Shown here piece by piece: positions 34,429 to 42,151 of a DNA stretch of 64,000 nt. How positions within the stretch are numbered: the first letter of the stretch is position 1; the number at the start of each line of letters is the position of its first letter. Under the pieces are notes generated by a model, which made no database searches, was not told the DNA's origin, and saw only the letters and a list, made by a program, of their open reading frames with translations. The stretch is from DATAXP01 sp963708675. GTDB taxonomy: Bacteria; Planctomycetota; Planctomycetia; Pirellulales; PNKZ01. A program made the position numbers and the translations under genes. The stretch is taken from positions 372,001 through 436,000 of the forward strand of contig CAVPTO010000003.1 in NCBI GenBank assembly GCA_963708675.1. The letters run 5' to 3'.

Positions 34429-37077
34429 CTAGCTGATTGGGGAACCGAGGTCGGCCTGAACCGGCTGTTCCAATCGGGAAAGCCCGCCCGAACGACACTT
34501 AAGATACAGTTGCACGTCCTCGTAACGCATCCCCTGTGGCAATTTGGCCAGTAGCGGGCGAATGCGGGGCGGCGGCTCCGGGCCGATGACCGTCTCGAGC
34601 GCCACGACCTGTTCGGGCCGCAAAAACCAATGCACGTCCACAGGCCAGCCACTATCGATGGCTCGCAACGTGTGATCGAGCACCACCTCGCGCTCCATGC
34701 CACGAATTGCCTGGCAATCCTCGACCGTGAACCCGGCCGACAGTAGCCGCCACGTCCAGTAATGGCTGGGCTTGAGGCCGGACACTGCCGGAACGGAGAC
34801 TATCGGCGCGACGACACGAGGCTGGACAGTTGCGGGTCGCGCTTCAGCAATTTCCTGTGATGACGGCTCGCTTTCGGGCTCGCGTGGTTCCACCGCTTGC
34901 GGTTTCGCGCTCGTCTCCGTCTTCCTCGGCGTCCCATCCGCCGGCGGCCGAAAACTCCTCAACGTCCCGACCACATCATCAGGCAGCGCCAACCGCTCGA
35001 GCGTCGCGTGCCCTAACATCACTTGTTGCCCGAGCTCCGTCAGCCGCAACCGTGGACGGTCGGCTTCGCCGTACTGCTCCAGACACCCCGCACTAATGAG
35101 CGCCTTGAGCAGTTCCGCAACACCGTCCTGCTTCAGGCAGCGCAGCATGCCGTAGGTGCTGAGTCGCTGCAGATTGAACTTCGAAATCTTCGTCGACTTC
35201 GATCCGCACAACATCTGCGCGACGAGCGTCTTGCCATAGGTGCCGCGCGTTCGGGCGACGCCACTCAAGGCGACACGCACGGCATCCTGCACGCCTGTGA
35301 CCGAAAGGGCGTCGGTCGCCACCGGCACGCTGCCCGTTTGCTTGCCGCCTCCGCAGTTATCGCAGCGGCCGCAAGGTTCCGTCTCGGCTTGGCCGAAGTA
35401 TTCGAGAATCTCCTGCTCGCGGCAGCGCGTGCCCTGCGCCATCGCAATCACGCGGTTCAGCTTGTCGTACTCGGCCGCCTTGCGCTTTTCGAGCAACTCG
35501 AAATCGAGGTCCAGCTTCGCAAACGGCGTGCTCGTGTCGAGCATGTGAATCGCCCGGCCTCGGAACGGCGGCACGTAGTCGAACGACTTCAATTCTCGCA
35601 ACTCGCGCAACGTGCGTGCCAGCGCCGGCGGCTCCATCTCGGCCATCGTCATCAGATCGCGAGGATTGAAGTACACCATCTCGAAACGTCGCTTACCGAC
35701 GATTTGATCGAGCGCTTGCAGCACGCGGCGCTGCGCTCGCGCCTGGGGCGGCAACAGGTCGACCATGTTCGGCGCGTCGCTGTCTAACCGCACGATGGCC
35801 ATGTTCTCGCACGATTCCAGCCGTTCCAGCACACCGGCCTTTTCGAGCAGTTGCTCGCACGCGCCCACCCCCTCGGCGCCGATGTCGAGTTTCAGCCGCT
35901 CTCGAATCTCCTGCTGCGTTAGCTCGATCGGGTCTTGTTCAATCGAACGCAGAAACTCGTACACCTTGGCGACCACGTCGCGGGCGGGGTAGCGGCTCTC
36001 GATGAAGAATTCCTGGATGCGACGATCGCCGTGACTGTACAGCAGCAAGCACTGAGCCGGCTTGCCGTCGCGCCCCGCCCTGCCCGCCTCCTGGTAATAG
36101 CCTTCGAGACTGCCGGGCAAGTTGTAGTGCACGACGAATCGCACGTCGGCCTTGTCGATGCCCATGCCGAAGGCCGTCGTCGCCACGACGATCTCCGACT
36201 CGCCCGACATAAACTTGTCCTGCGACGCCCGGCGATCTTCGTTGAACATCCCCGCGTGGTAGACGCCGGTCGCGCGGCCCGTGGCGCCTTGGATCAATTC
36301 AGCCACCTCCTCGCAGCGCTTGCGGCTCGATGCGTAGACGATGCCGGAGCCCGGTGTGCTTTGGATGAACTCGACAAGTTCGCCATCTTTGCGATGCGCC
36401 GACGTCGGGCACTCGACGGCGTAGTGCAGGTTCGGGCGGGCGAAACCGGTGATGTACGTGCGCGGCTCTTGGAGGTTCAACTGCTCGATGATGTCGCGTC
36501 GGACGGCGTCGGTGGCGGTCGCGGTTAGCGCGATCGTCGGCGGATTGCCCAGTTGCTGGCGGAATCGACCGAGCTTCGCGTAGTCGGGGCGGAAGTCGTG
36601 TCCCCACTGGCTAATGCAGTGGGCCTCGTCGATCGCCAGCAGATTCAACCTCGCGGCCTTCGCCGCCTCGACGAACCTCGGGCTACGGAACCGCTCGGGC
36701 ACCACGTAAACCAGCTGATACTCGCCGCGAGCGAGCCCGTCGAGCCGTTGCGCCTGCTCGGCCGCGTTCAGCGTGCTGTTGATGAACGTCGCCGAAAGCG
36801 ACAGCTCGTCCAACTGATCGACCTGGTCCTTCATCAACGCGATCAGCGGCGAAACCACCAGCGTGACGCCAGGCCTCGCGATGGCCGGCAACTGGTAACA
36901 CAGGCTCTTGCCGCCGCCGGTGGGCATCACGCACAGGCAGTCGTGCCCAGCCATGACGCTGCGAATGACGTCCAGCTGCCCAGGTCGAAACGACGACAGG
37001 CCGAACCTCGGCAGCAGCGAATCCAATTCCGTTTCGGCCAACTCGACCACGTGGCGACCTCGTCCGCCTCGGTACAT
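34429..37077 (-). CDS. recQ: ATP-dependent DNA helicase RecQ with extended C-terminus
   Basis: The frame is open 241 codons further upstream, but that part is antisense to the GspE-like gene and carries no helicase sequence. ATG 37077 gives 882 residues. Motifs: MPTGGGKSLCYQLPAI (Walker A), DEAHCISQWGHDFRPDY, QEAGRAGRDGKPAQCLL and the RQC zinc cysteines (CREQEILEYFG...CGRCDNCGGG). The tail after a Pro/Glu-rich linker (EPREPESEPSSQEIAEAR) is a helix-turn-helix-like domain (SHYWTWRLLSAGFTVEDCQ), where other RecQs have HRDC. A repeat copy lies in the linker (34892-34911). Confidence 0.93.
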   Translation of the reverse strand: MYRGGRGRHVVELAETELDSLLPRFGLSSFRPGQLDVIRSVMAGHDCLCVMPTGGGKSLCYQLPAIARPGVTLVVSPLIALMKDQVDQLDELSLSATFINSTLNAAEQAQRLDGLARGEYQLVYVVPERFRSPRFVEAAKAARLNLLAIDEAHCISQWGHDFRPDYAKLGRFRQQLGNPPTIALTATATDAVRRDIIEQLNLQEPRTYITGFARPNLHYAVECPTSAHRKDGELVEFIQSTPGSGIVYASSRKRCEEVAELIQGATGRATGVYHAGMFNEDRRASQDKFMSGESEIVVATTAFGMGIDKADVRFVVHYNLPGSLEGYYQEAGRAGRDGKPAQCLLLYSHGDRRIQEFFIESRYPARDVVAKVYEFLRSIEQDPIELTQQEIRERLKLDIGAEGVGACEQLLEKAGVLERLESCENMAIVRLDSDAPNMVDLLPPQARAQRRVLQALDQIVGKRRFEMVYFNPRDLMTMAEMEPPALARTLRELRELKSFDYVPPFRGRAIHMLDTSTPFAKLDLDFELLEKRKAAEYDKLNRVIAMAQGTRCREQEILEYFGQAETEPCGRCDNCGGGKQTGSVPVATDALSVTGVQDAVRVALSGVARTRGTYGKTLVAQMLCGSKSTKISKFNLQRLSTYGMLRCLKQDGVAELLKALISAGCLEQYGEADRPRLRLTELGQQVMLGHATLERLALPDDVVGTLRSFRPPADGTPRKTETSAKPQAVEPREPESEPSSQEIAEARPATVQPRVVAPIVSVPAVSGLKPSHYWTWRLLSAGFTVEDCQAIRGMEREVVLDHTLRAIDSGWPVDVHWFLRPEQVVALETVIGPEPPPRIRPLLAKLPQGMRYEDVQLYLKCRSGGLSRLEQPVQADLGSPIS
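34892..34911 (-). repeat. CGCGAAACCGCAAGCGG repeat inside recQ
   Basis: The plus strand reads ACCGCTTGCGGTTTCGCGCT. It encodes AKPQAV in the RecQ linker, where homologues need no conserved sequence. See the copies at 40637, 40669, 46236, 50879, 58813 and 62003. Confidence 0.8.
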
Positions 37078-37206
37078 CCGTATAGTCCGGCGATTATACG
37101 GCCTCGATGTCGCGCGGCCAACCGCTTGCCGACGCCACCTAACTTGCATCCAATGACGACGGCGTATTTTCTGCGGAGCGGGACAACCCACAAAGTTTGC
37201 AACCCC

Positions 37207-37235
37207 AAGCCCACGGATGGCCATCCGTGGGCTTA
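37207..37235. repeat. Perfect 28-bp palindrome AAGCCCACGGATGG/complement
   Basis: AAGCCCACGGATGG is followed directly by its exact complement, CCATCCGTGGGCTT. It lies between the divergent recQ and GspE-like genes. A near-identical copy with one mismatch is at 50264-50291, and a diverged one is at 1309-1335. Confidence 0.85.
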
Positions 37236-37275
37236 ACGTCGCGCACTCATCAGGGACACCTTCAGGAACCGCATC

Positions 37276-38511
37276 ATGAGTCAGGCCGACCCCATCGACT
37301 TCCAACCTGCCACGGCCGTCAATGGCGACATTGAATCGACCGTCGCGAGTTTCATCGAGCGCGCCGTCGAAATGAACGCCAGCGATTTGTTCTTCGCATC
37401 GAACGAGAACGACGTCGCCATTTCGGTCCGACACTTGGGGTCGATCGTCGAGCTCGCACGCATCAGCGCTCCCGATGGCCGACGTTGCATGAATCACGTC
37501 AAGGCGATGTCGTCGATCGATCTGGCCGAGCATCGCCGTTCGCTCGACGGCCGGTGGATCTACTACCGCGACGGACATCGGGTCGATCTGCGCATCAGCG
37601 CTCTGCCGACGTTGCATGGCGAAGACCTGACGATCCGCGTGCTCGATCACAGTCTGGCACTGCGTAGCTTGCACGATCTTGGGCTGCTGCGAACGCAACT
37701 CGACGCGGTCGAGACGATGATCAAAAGCCCCGGCGGCCTGATTCTTGTCACCGGCCCCAACGGCGCGGGGAAAACCACGACGCTCTATGCCTGCCTCGGC
37801 CATCTGAACAACGGCCAGCGCAAGATCAACACCATCGAAGACCCGATCGAGTACGCCGTCGACGGCCTACGCCAATCGCAAATCAATCCGCAAATCCACG
37901 TCGACTTTCCTGACTTGCTGCGTGGCGTGTTGCGACAATCGCCCGATGTGATCATGATCGGCGAGATTCGCGACAGCGTCACGGCGCAAACTGTCATTCG
38001 CGCGGCCAACAGCGGGCACCTGGTGCTTTCGACGTTGCACGCCCCGATTGCCGCGGGCGCCATTCAGAGCATGCTCGCGTTGAACGTGAATCCGCACTTT
38101 CTCGCGACCTCGCTGCGCGGCGTGATCACGCAACGCCTCGTGCGCGTGCTTTGTCCCAAGTGCCGTCAGTCGGTGCCTGTCGAACACAACGGCGAAACGT
38201 TCGACGACGTCAAGCAGTGGCTCGAGCCCGGCATGGGCAATGTGAAGTACGTCCCCGTCGGTTGCGACGCGTGTCACAACACCGGCTTCGTTTCGCGGAC
38301 GGGCATCTTTGAGGTGCTGCCGATCAGCAGCGCCGTGCGGCATTTGATTTCCGACAACGAGACGACCGAGACGATCGAGGAGGCCGCCATTGCTGAAGGG
38401 ATGATCGAGTTCCGCCGCGCGGGGCTGGTGAAGGTCGCCCAGGGTGTCACCACCAGCCAAGAGCTGCTGCGCGTGATCCCGAGCGAATACCTCGGCGAAG
38501 AGGTCGGATGA
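37276..38511 (+). CDS. GspE/PilB-family secretion or pilus ATPase
   Basis: The 411-aa protein has Walker A GPNGAGKTTTLYACLGHL, the Asp box NTIEDPIEY, Walker B VIMIGEIRDSVTAQTVI, the His box SGHLVLSTLHAPIAAGAI, and a four-Cys zinc motif (CPKCRQS...CDACHNTGF). It lacks the long N-terminal domain of full-size PilB/GspE, so it is a short type. It would drive assembly of a type II secretion or type IV pilus system, but no other such gene is here. The Nudix gene overlaps by ATGA. Confidence 0.88.
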   Translation: MSQADPIDFQPATAVNGDIESTVASFIERAVEMNASDLFFASNENDVAISVRHLGSIVELARISAPDGRRCMNHVKAMSSIDLAEHRRSLDGRWIYYRDGHRVDLRISALPTLHGEDLTIRVLDHSLALRSLHDLGLLRTQLDAVETMIKSPGGLILVTGPNGAGKTTTLYACLGHLNNGQRKINTIEDPIEYAVDGLRQSQINPQIHVDFPDLLRGVLRQSPDVIMIGEIRDSVTAQTVIRAANSGHLVLSTLHAPIAAGAIQSMLALNVNPHFLATSLRGVITQRLVRVLCPKCRQSVPVEHNGETFDDVKQWLEPGMGNVKYVPVGCDACHNTGFVSRTGIFEVLPISSAVRHLISDNETTETIEEAAIAEGMIEFRRAGLVKVAQGVTTSQELLRVIPSEYLGEEVG

Positions 38512-38927
38512 CGCCCGTTCGTCCCGGCCCCGTTCGTTATGGCGTCGTGGCCGTCATCGAGCGCGACCATCGGCTACTCGTCATTCAACGGTCGATGCAT
38601 GTCGTCGCTCCGGGCGCGTTCTGCTTTCCTGGCGGTGGCATCGAACCCGGCGAGACAGAAGAGGCCGCCCTCATGCGCGAGCTGCAAGAAGAGCTACGCG
38701 TCGACGTGCGGCCGCTGCGACGCATGTGGCAGAGCATCACGCCGTGGAACGTGCACCTCGCATGGTGGCGAGCGCACTTGGACGACGACGCGGTGATCGA
38801 TCCGAACGAGGCGGAGGTCGCCGCGGTGAAATGGCTGACGACGGTGGAGATCGCGCAGTTGCCGGGATTGCTGGAGAGCAATCATCATTTTTTGGCGGCG
38901 ATGCAGCGCGGTGAGGTTTCGATGTGA
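38508..38927 (+). CDS. Nudix hydrolase
   Basis: The 139-aa product carries a Nudix box, GGGIEPGETEEAALMRELQEELRV, in which the last Gly of the classical pattern is Arg (described here in two overlapping pieces: GIEPGETEEAALM and RELQEELRV). Flanking sequence (LVIQRSMHVVAPGAFCFPGGG) is typical of (di)nucleotide-sugar or NTP hydrolases. It is overlapped by the GspE-like gene (38508-38511), though a shared function is not obvious. Confidence 0.8.
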   Translation: MTPVRPGPVRYGVVAVIERDHRLLVIQRSMHVVAPGAFCFPGGGIEPGETEEAALMRELQEELRVDVRPLRRMWQSITPWNVHLAWWRAHLDDDAVIDPNEAEVAAVKWLTTVEIAQLPGLLESNHHFLAAMQRGEVSM

Positions 38928-38941
38928 CTGGCTTCGTAACT

Positions 38942-39070
38942 CCTCTCCCTTCGGGAGAGGGTGGCAGTGCAGCCGCCGGGAGAGGGCGGGTTGCATTGCG
39001 ATTCGCCCTACCAGCAGTTCAAGCCGCCCTCATTCGCCGCTTCGCGGCACCTTCTCCCTGAGGGAGAAGG
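38942..39070. repeat. Pair of inverted CCTCTCCC/CCTTCTCCC repeats, copies 3 and 4
   Basis: Copy 3 (38942-38990) begins CCTCTCCCTTCGGGAGAGG. Copy 4 (39024-39070), inverted, ends CCTTCTCCCTGAGGGAGAAGG (last 20 bases given in part). Copy 4 is nearly identical to 42017-42064 read on the opposite strand, including the internal CCGCTTCGCGG palindrome. They fill the gap between converging genes. Confidence 0.8.
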
Positions 39071-39081
39071 GTTCGAATAAG

Positions 39082-40151
39082 TCACCGTCCTTGCCGATTA
39101 AACACCTCGGCGTCGAACGGATCGACCGGCACATACCCGCCACCGGCGGGAGGCTTCTTCTCTGGAGCAACTGCCGGTGCGGGAGTCGTGGGCGCTGCAA
39201 TATTCGGCGCCGGCGACTGAGTGGTCGCCGAAGGTGGCGTCATGCCCGGCATTGTCTGCAACAACGGCTCGGCGTTTCTCTGAACACTGGTCGCCAACGG
39301 AGCGGTCTCGGGCACGGCTGCACGAGCGACACGACACACCCAAAACATCAGTTGTCGATACTGCAGCGCCTCGCTGCTCGTGAAGACGGCCGTCCGCGCG
39401 CCGCCATGCGCCGCTACCGACATCGTCAGCAGGCTGCTGTGCAAAGGATCGGACGAGTTCACATGCGCGAGTGCCGTGTGCAGATTGCGCTGCGTCAGCC
39501 GTCGGCTGGGCGTGCGACCAAGCGGGATGCGAAGCAGACTGAAGTTCGTCGTCGACGCGGGACCGTGACAGCCGGCGCTCGTGCAATTGTTCAGCAGCAT
39601 CGGTTGAATCGTGTGACTGAATAGTTCGACGGTGCCTTCCGGCATGCCGCGCACCATGCGGTCGAGTTCGTCGTTCGACAGCCCATGTTTCACAGTTTCC
39701 GTCGCGTCGGCCAATGTATCCTGCTCATTCATCGCGAGATTCAGGCGTCGTTCGAGCACCGCGATTTTGGGGTGCGCGGCTCGAGCGATGCCGCCTCCGT
39801 CAACTCGCGGGCGGCGCAACCGAACAGCTTGTGCTGGATGCACCACTGCGCCAGGTCGAGATGCTCGCCCGCATCGCCGATGAGCATGCTCAGCCGTTTG
39901 CGCTGATAGCCATCCTCGAGCGTGTTGCAAAACAGCTCGACGTCGGCGGTCTTCAGGCGAATCTCGCCGTCATCGAGCGCAACATAATAATGGTCGCCGC
40001 CGCGCGTGATCTTGCCGCGAATGATTTGTCCATTCGTCAGCAACAGCACGCCAACCTGCGGCGCAGGCTGAAACGGCTCGGCCGAGTGCGCAGCGGGAGC
40101 GACGATCACGAGAAAAACGGCCGCGGCAGTCGTCGCGAGAGCCATGCGCAT
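39082..40151 (-). pseudogene. Planctomycete secreted protein with C-terminal CxxxCH region, interrupted by one frameshift
   Basis: Two overlapping frames join naturally. Frame 1 (40151-39741) has a signal peptide and ends in EAASLEPRTPKSRCSNDA; frame 2 continues as PKIAVLERRLNLAMNEQD and on to 39082. The joint lies in CCCCAAAA (plus 39765-39772). The C-terminal half has NNCTSAGCHGPAS, a Cys-x3-Cys-His motif reminiscent of cytochrome-like or heme proteins in planctomycetes, and a Pro-rich tail. The full protein would be about 356 aa. The lesion might be an assembly indel; a minus-one slippage heptamer (C CCA AAA) fits as well. Confidence 0.75.
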
Positions 40152-40232
40152 GGTGCGGGACAGTAGGCAAAAGACCCAGTCGGGTCAAGATCGCTCGCCT
40201 TACGCAGTCCCGACCCGAGCGACGATGCCTCT

Positions 40233-40248
40233 GCTTGCCTCTTCGCGG
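40233..40248 (-). repeat. Dispersed 16-mer CCGCGAAGAGGCAAGC, copy 3 (inverted)
   Basis: The plus strand has GCTTGCCTCTTCGCGG, the exact complement of copies at 4613-4628 and 16055-16070. It is in the gap before the small protein gene at 40299. Confidence 0.7.
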
Positions 40249-40298
40249 ATTCGCAAGCGATGCCTTTACCGCTGTCACGTTCGATTGATAATGCACTA

Positions 40299-40580
40299 AT
40301 GAGCATCGTCCCCCCAAGTTGGAAATCGTTGTTCGGCGAAGTCGTCGTGCTGGACCTCAGTAGCACGTTCGTGTGCGTGGGCACGCTCATGGAAGAGCAG
40401 AACGATTATCTGCTGCTATCGGAGGTCGACGTTCACGACCTGCGCGACGCACCGACCACGCGCGAGCAATACGTGCTGCAGTGTCGCCGCGACGGCATGG
40501 TGCCGAACCGCCGCTGGGCGTGGATTCGCTGCGGCGAGGTCGTCGGCCTATCGCGACTCGACGATGTCATCATCGACTGA
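40299..40580 (+). CDS. Conserved small planctomycete protein, 93 aa
   Basis: From ATG 40299 the product starts MSIVPPSWKSLFGEVVVLDL and continues with VGTLMEEQNDYLLLSEVDVHDLRDAPTTREQYVL and WIRCGEVVGLSRLDDVIID (read in pieces). I have seen closely similar small proteins across planctomycetes; the beta-rich GxVVVLDL...VGTL pattern suggests an Sm-like barrel, which is inference. The function is unknown. Confidence 0.7.
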   Translation: MSIVPPSWKSLFGEVVVLDLSSTFVCVGTLMEEQNDYLLLSEVDVHDLRDAPTTREQYVLQCRRDGMVPNRRWAWIRCGEVVGLSRLDDVIID

Positions 40581-40636
40581 CGCCTATCATCGATTCTTCG
40601 GAGAGATCGGGGAAACATTCCGTTTCATTGACCATG

Positions 40637-40689
40637 ACCGCTTGCGGTTTCGCGCGTACCCTGATTCGACGCGCGAAACCGCAAGCGGT
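40637..40689. repeat. Perfect 21-bp inverted repeat built from two CGCGAAACCGCAAGCGG copies
   Basis: ACCGCTTGCGGTTTCGCGCG at 40637-40656 plus one T is repeated as its exact complement at 40669-40689, with 11 bases between. This is a strong hairpin in the gap before acylphosphatase. It has no T-tract, so it looks more like a REP-type mobile palindrome than a terminator. Confidence 0.9.
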
Positions 40690-40749
40690 GAGGCCGGGCG
40701 AACCGTGAAGTTACGTCCATCGTTGTGGGAAAGGCTGGCCACCGAGTTC

Positions 40750-41019
40750 ATGGAACGTCGCGAAGTTGACTACTTTGGCCGCGTGCAGGGTGTGGGCTTC
40801 CGGGCCACGGCTCGCGATATCGCCTCGCGGTACGACGTGACTGGTTTCGTCCGGAACATGCCCGACGGTAGCGTACACTTGGTGGTCGAAGGCAAGACCG
40901 ACGAGATCGACGGGTTTCTCGACGACGTGGCCCACGAGATGGCCCGGCTGATTCGTTCGACCGAGGTGCGTCGAGGATCGGCGACCGGCGAGTTCGCGGA
41001 CTTTTCAGTTCGGTATTGA
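40750..41019 (+). CDS. acyP: Acylphosphatase
   Basis: The 89-aa enzyme hydrolyses acyl phosphates such as carbamoyl phosphate and 1,3-bisphosphoglycerate. The catalytic Arg is in DYFGRVQGVGFRATARD, and the catalytic Asn in VTGFVRNMPDGSVHLVVEG (in part). The C-terminus EFADFSVRY is typical. ATG 40750 is the natural start; the frame is open further upstream but only through the palindromic repeat. Confidence 0.92.
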   Translation: MERREVDYFGRVQGVGFRATARDIASRYDVTGFVRNMPDGSVHLVVEGKTDEIDGFLDDVAHEMARLIRSTEVRRGSATGEFADFSVRY

Positions 41020-41036
41020 GGGGAGTTCACCCCGCG

Positions 41037-41062
41037 ACGCGGCGAGCAAGCTCGCCGGCTAA
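41037..41062 (+). repeat. 26-bp palindrome-GGCTAA repeat, exact copy of 48365-48390
   Basis: The sequence starts ACGCGGCGAGCAAGC and ends TCGCCGGCTAA; GCGAGCAAGCTCGC is the hairpin core. The inverted copy at 48365-48390 is identical over all 26 bases. Confidence 0.85.
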
Positions 41063-41074
41063 ACGGAGCATCGC

Positions 41075-42001
41075 ATGTTGTTGGCTGAGCTATCGCCGTG
41101 GATACGACCGCTGTGGATCGTCGCCGTGGGCGCACTCGCGGCCATCGCGCTGCTGATGATCGTCGGCGGCGCGTTGCGAATATTTCTGCCGAAGTTGGCG
41201 GCCGTCGCTCGCACCACGGCCAAGGAGGCCTATGCCGAGCCGTTGTTTTGGGTCGAACTTGCGCTTGGCGTGTTGCTGCTCGTCACGTGCGCGTTCATTC
41301 CGTACAACACGTTCGGCGAAGACGTGAAAGAGGTGCAAGACATCGGCCTGAAGTTGATCCTCTTCGCGGCGATTTTGCTGGCCACGTGGTCGGCGAGTGT
41401 TTCGCTGTCCGATGAGTTGGAAGGCCGCACGGCGTTGACGGTGTTGTCGAAACCGATCACGCGCCGCCAGTTTCTCATCGGCAAGTTCTTGGGCGTGCTC
41501 GCGCCGGTCTATGTGCTGTTCGTGGTGCTCGGGTGCGTGTTCCTCGCGACCGTGAGCTTCAAGGTGATGCTCGACGCTCGCGAAGCGGCGATCACGGGCG
41601 ACGTGTCGCTCAGTTGTCAGGCCGAGATGGTGCGAATCGCGCCGGGACTGGTGCTTGCGTTTTTCGAGACGATCGTGCTCACATCGATTGCGATCGCGGT
41701 GGCGACGCGTCTGTCGTTGGTGCCGAACCTGGTGATTTGCTACTCGATATTGGCCGCGGGACATCTCGTGCCGCTGCTCGTGCAATCGTCGGCCGCTCGC
41801 AATCCGATCGTGGCGTTCGTTGGGCAGTTGTTCGCGACGATTTTGCCGGTGCTCGACTACTTCGACGTCTACGCCGCGACGGTCGCAAGTCGCACGGTGC
41901 CGCTGGAGTACCTGGCATGGTCGGCTGGGTACTGCGTGCTGTACAGCACGATTGCGTTGTTGGTGGCGCTGTTGCTGTTTGAGGACCGCGATTTGGCGTG
42001 A
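41075..42001 (+). CDS. ABC-2 type transporter permease-like protein
   Basis: The 308-aa product has about seven membrane helices (WIVAVGALAAIALLMIVGG; FWVELALGVLLLVTCAFI; VLAPVYVLFVVLGCVFLATV; and later ones) and the loop SDELEGRTALTVLSKPITRRQFLIGKF (in part), typical of ABC-2 permeases. No ATPase gene is adjacent, so the partner is unknown. The palindrome-GGCTAA repeat lies 12 bases before it. Confidence 0.8.
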   Translation: MLLAELSPWIRPLWIVAVGALAAIALLMIVGGALRIFLPKLAAVARTTAKEAYAEPLFWVELALGVLLLVTCAFIPYNTFGEDVKEVQDIGLKLILFAAILLATWSASVSLSDELEGRTALTVLSKPITRRQFLIGKFLGVLAPVYVLFVVLGCVFLATVSFKVMLDAREAAITGDVSLSCQAEMVRIAPGLVLAFFETIVLTSIAIAVATRLSLVPNLVICYSILAAGHLVPLLVQSSAARNPIVAFVGQLFATILPVLDYFDVYAATVASRTVPLEYLAWSAGYCVLYSTIALLVALLLFEDRDLA

Positions 42002-42016
42002 TTGCGTGCCTCGAAT

Positions 42017-42143
42017 CCTTCTCCCTCTGGGAGAAGGTGCCGCGAAGCGGCGGATGAGGGCGGGTTGAAGTGGTAACCGCCTACTATTGCACCGCGCTCT
42101 CACCCGGCGGCTGCGCCGCCACCCTCTTCCAAAGGGAGAGGGG
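42017..42143. repeat. CCTTCTCCC-type repeats, copies 5 and 6
   Basis: Copy 5 (42017-42064) reads CCTTCTCCCTCTGGGAGAAGG (start) and continues with GCCGCGAAGCGGC and GGATGAGGGCGGG. Copy 6 (42096-42143), in the other orientation, has CTCTCACCCGGCGGCTGCGCC and ends near GGGAGAGGGG. Both fill the space between the converging permease and oxidoreductase genes. Confidence 0.8.
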
Positions 42144-42151
42144 TTTTCGAA

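Noticed and set aside
37078..37803. A 241-codon N-terminal extension of RecQ
   Set aside because: It is antisense to the GspE-like gene and across the 28-bp palindrome, with no helicase sequence. ATG 37077 gives a normal RecQ start.
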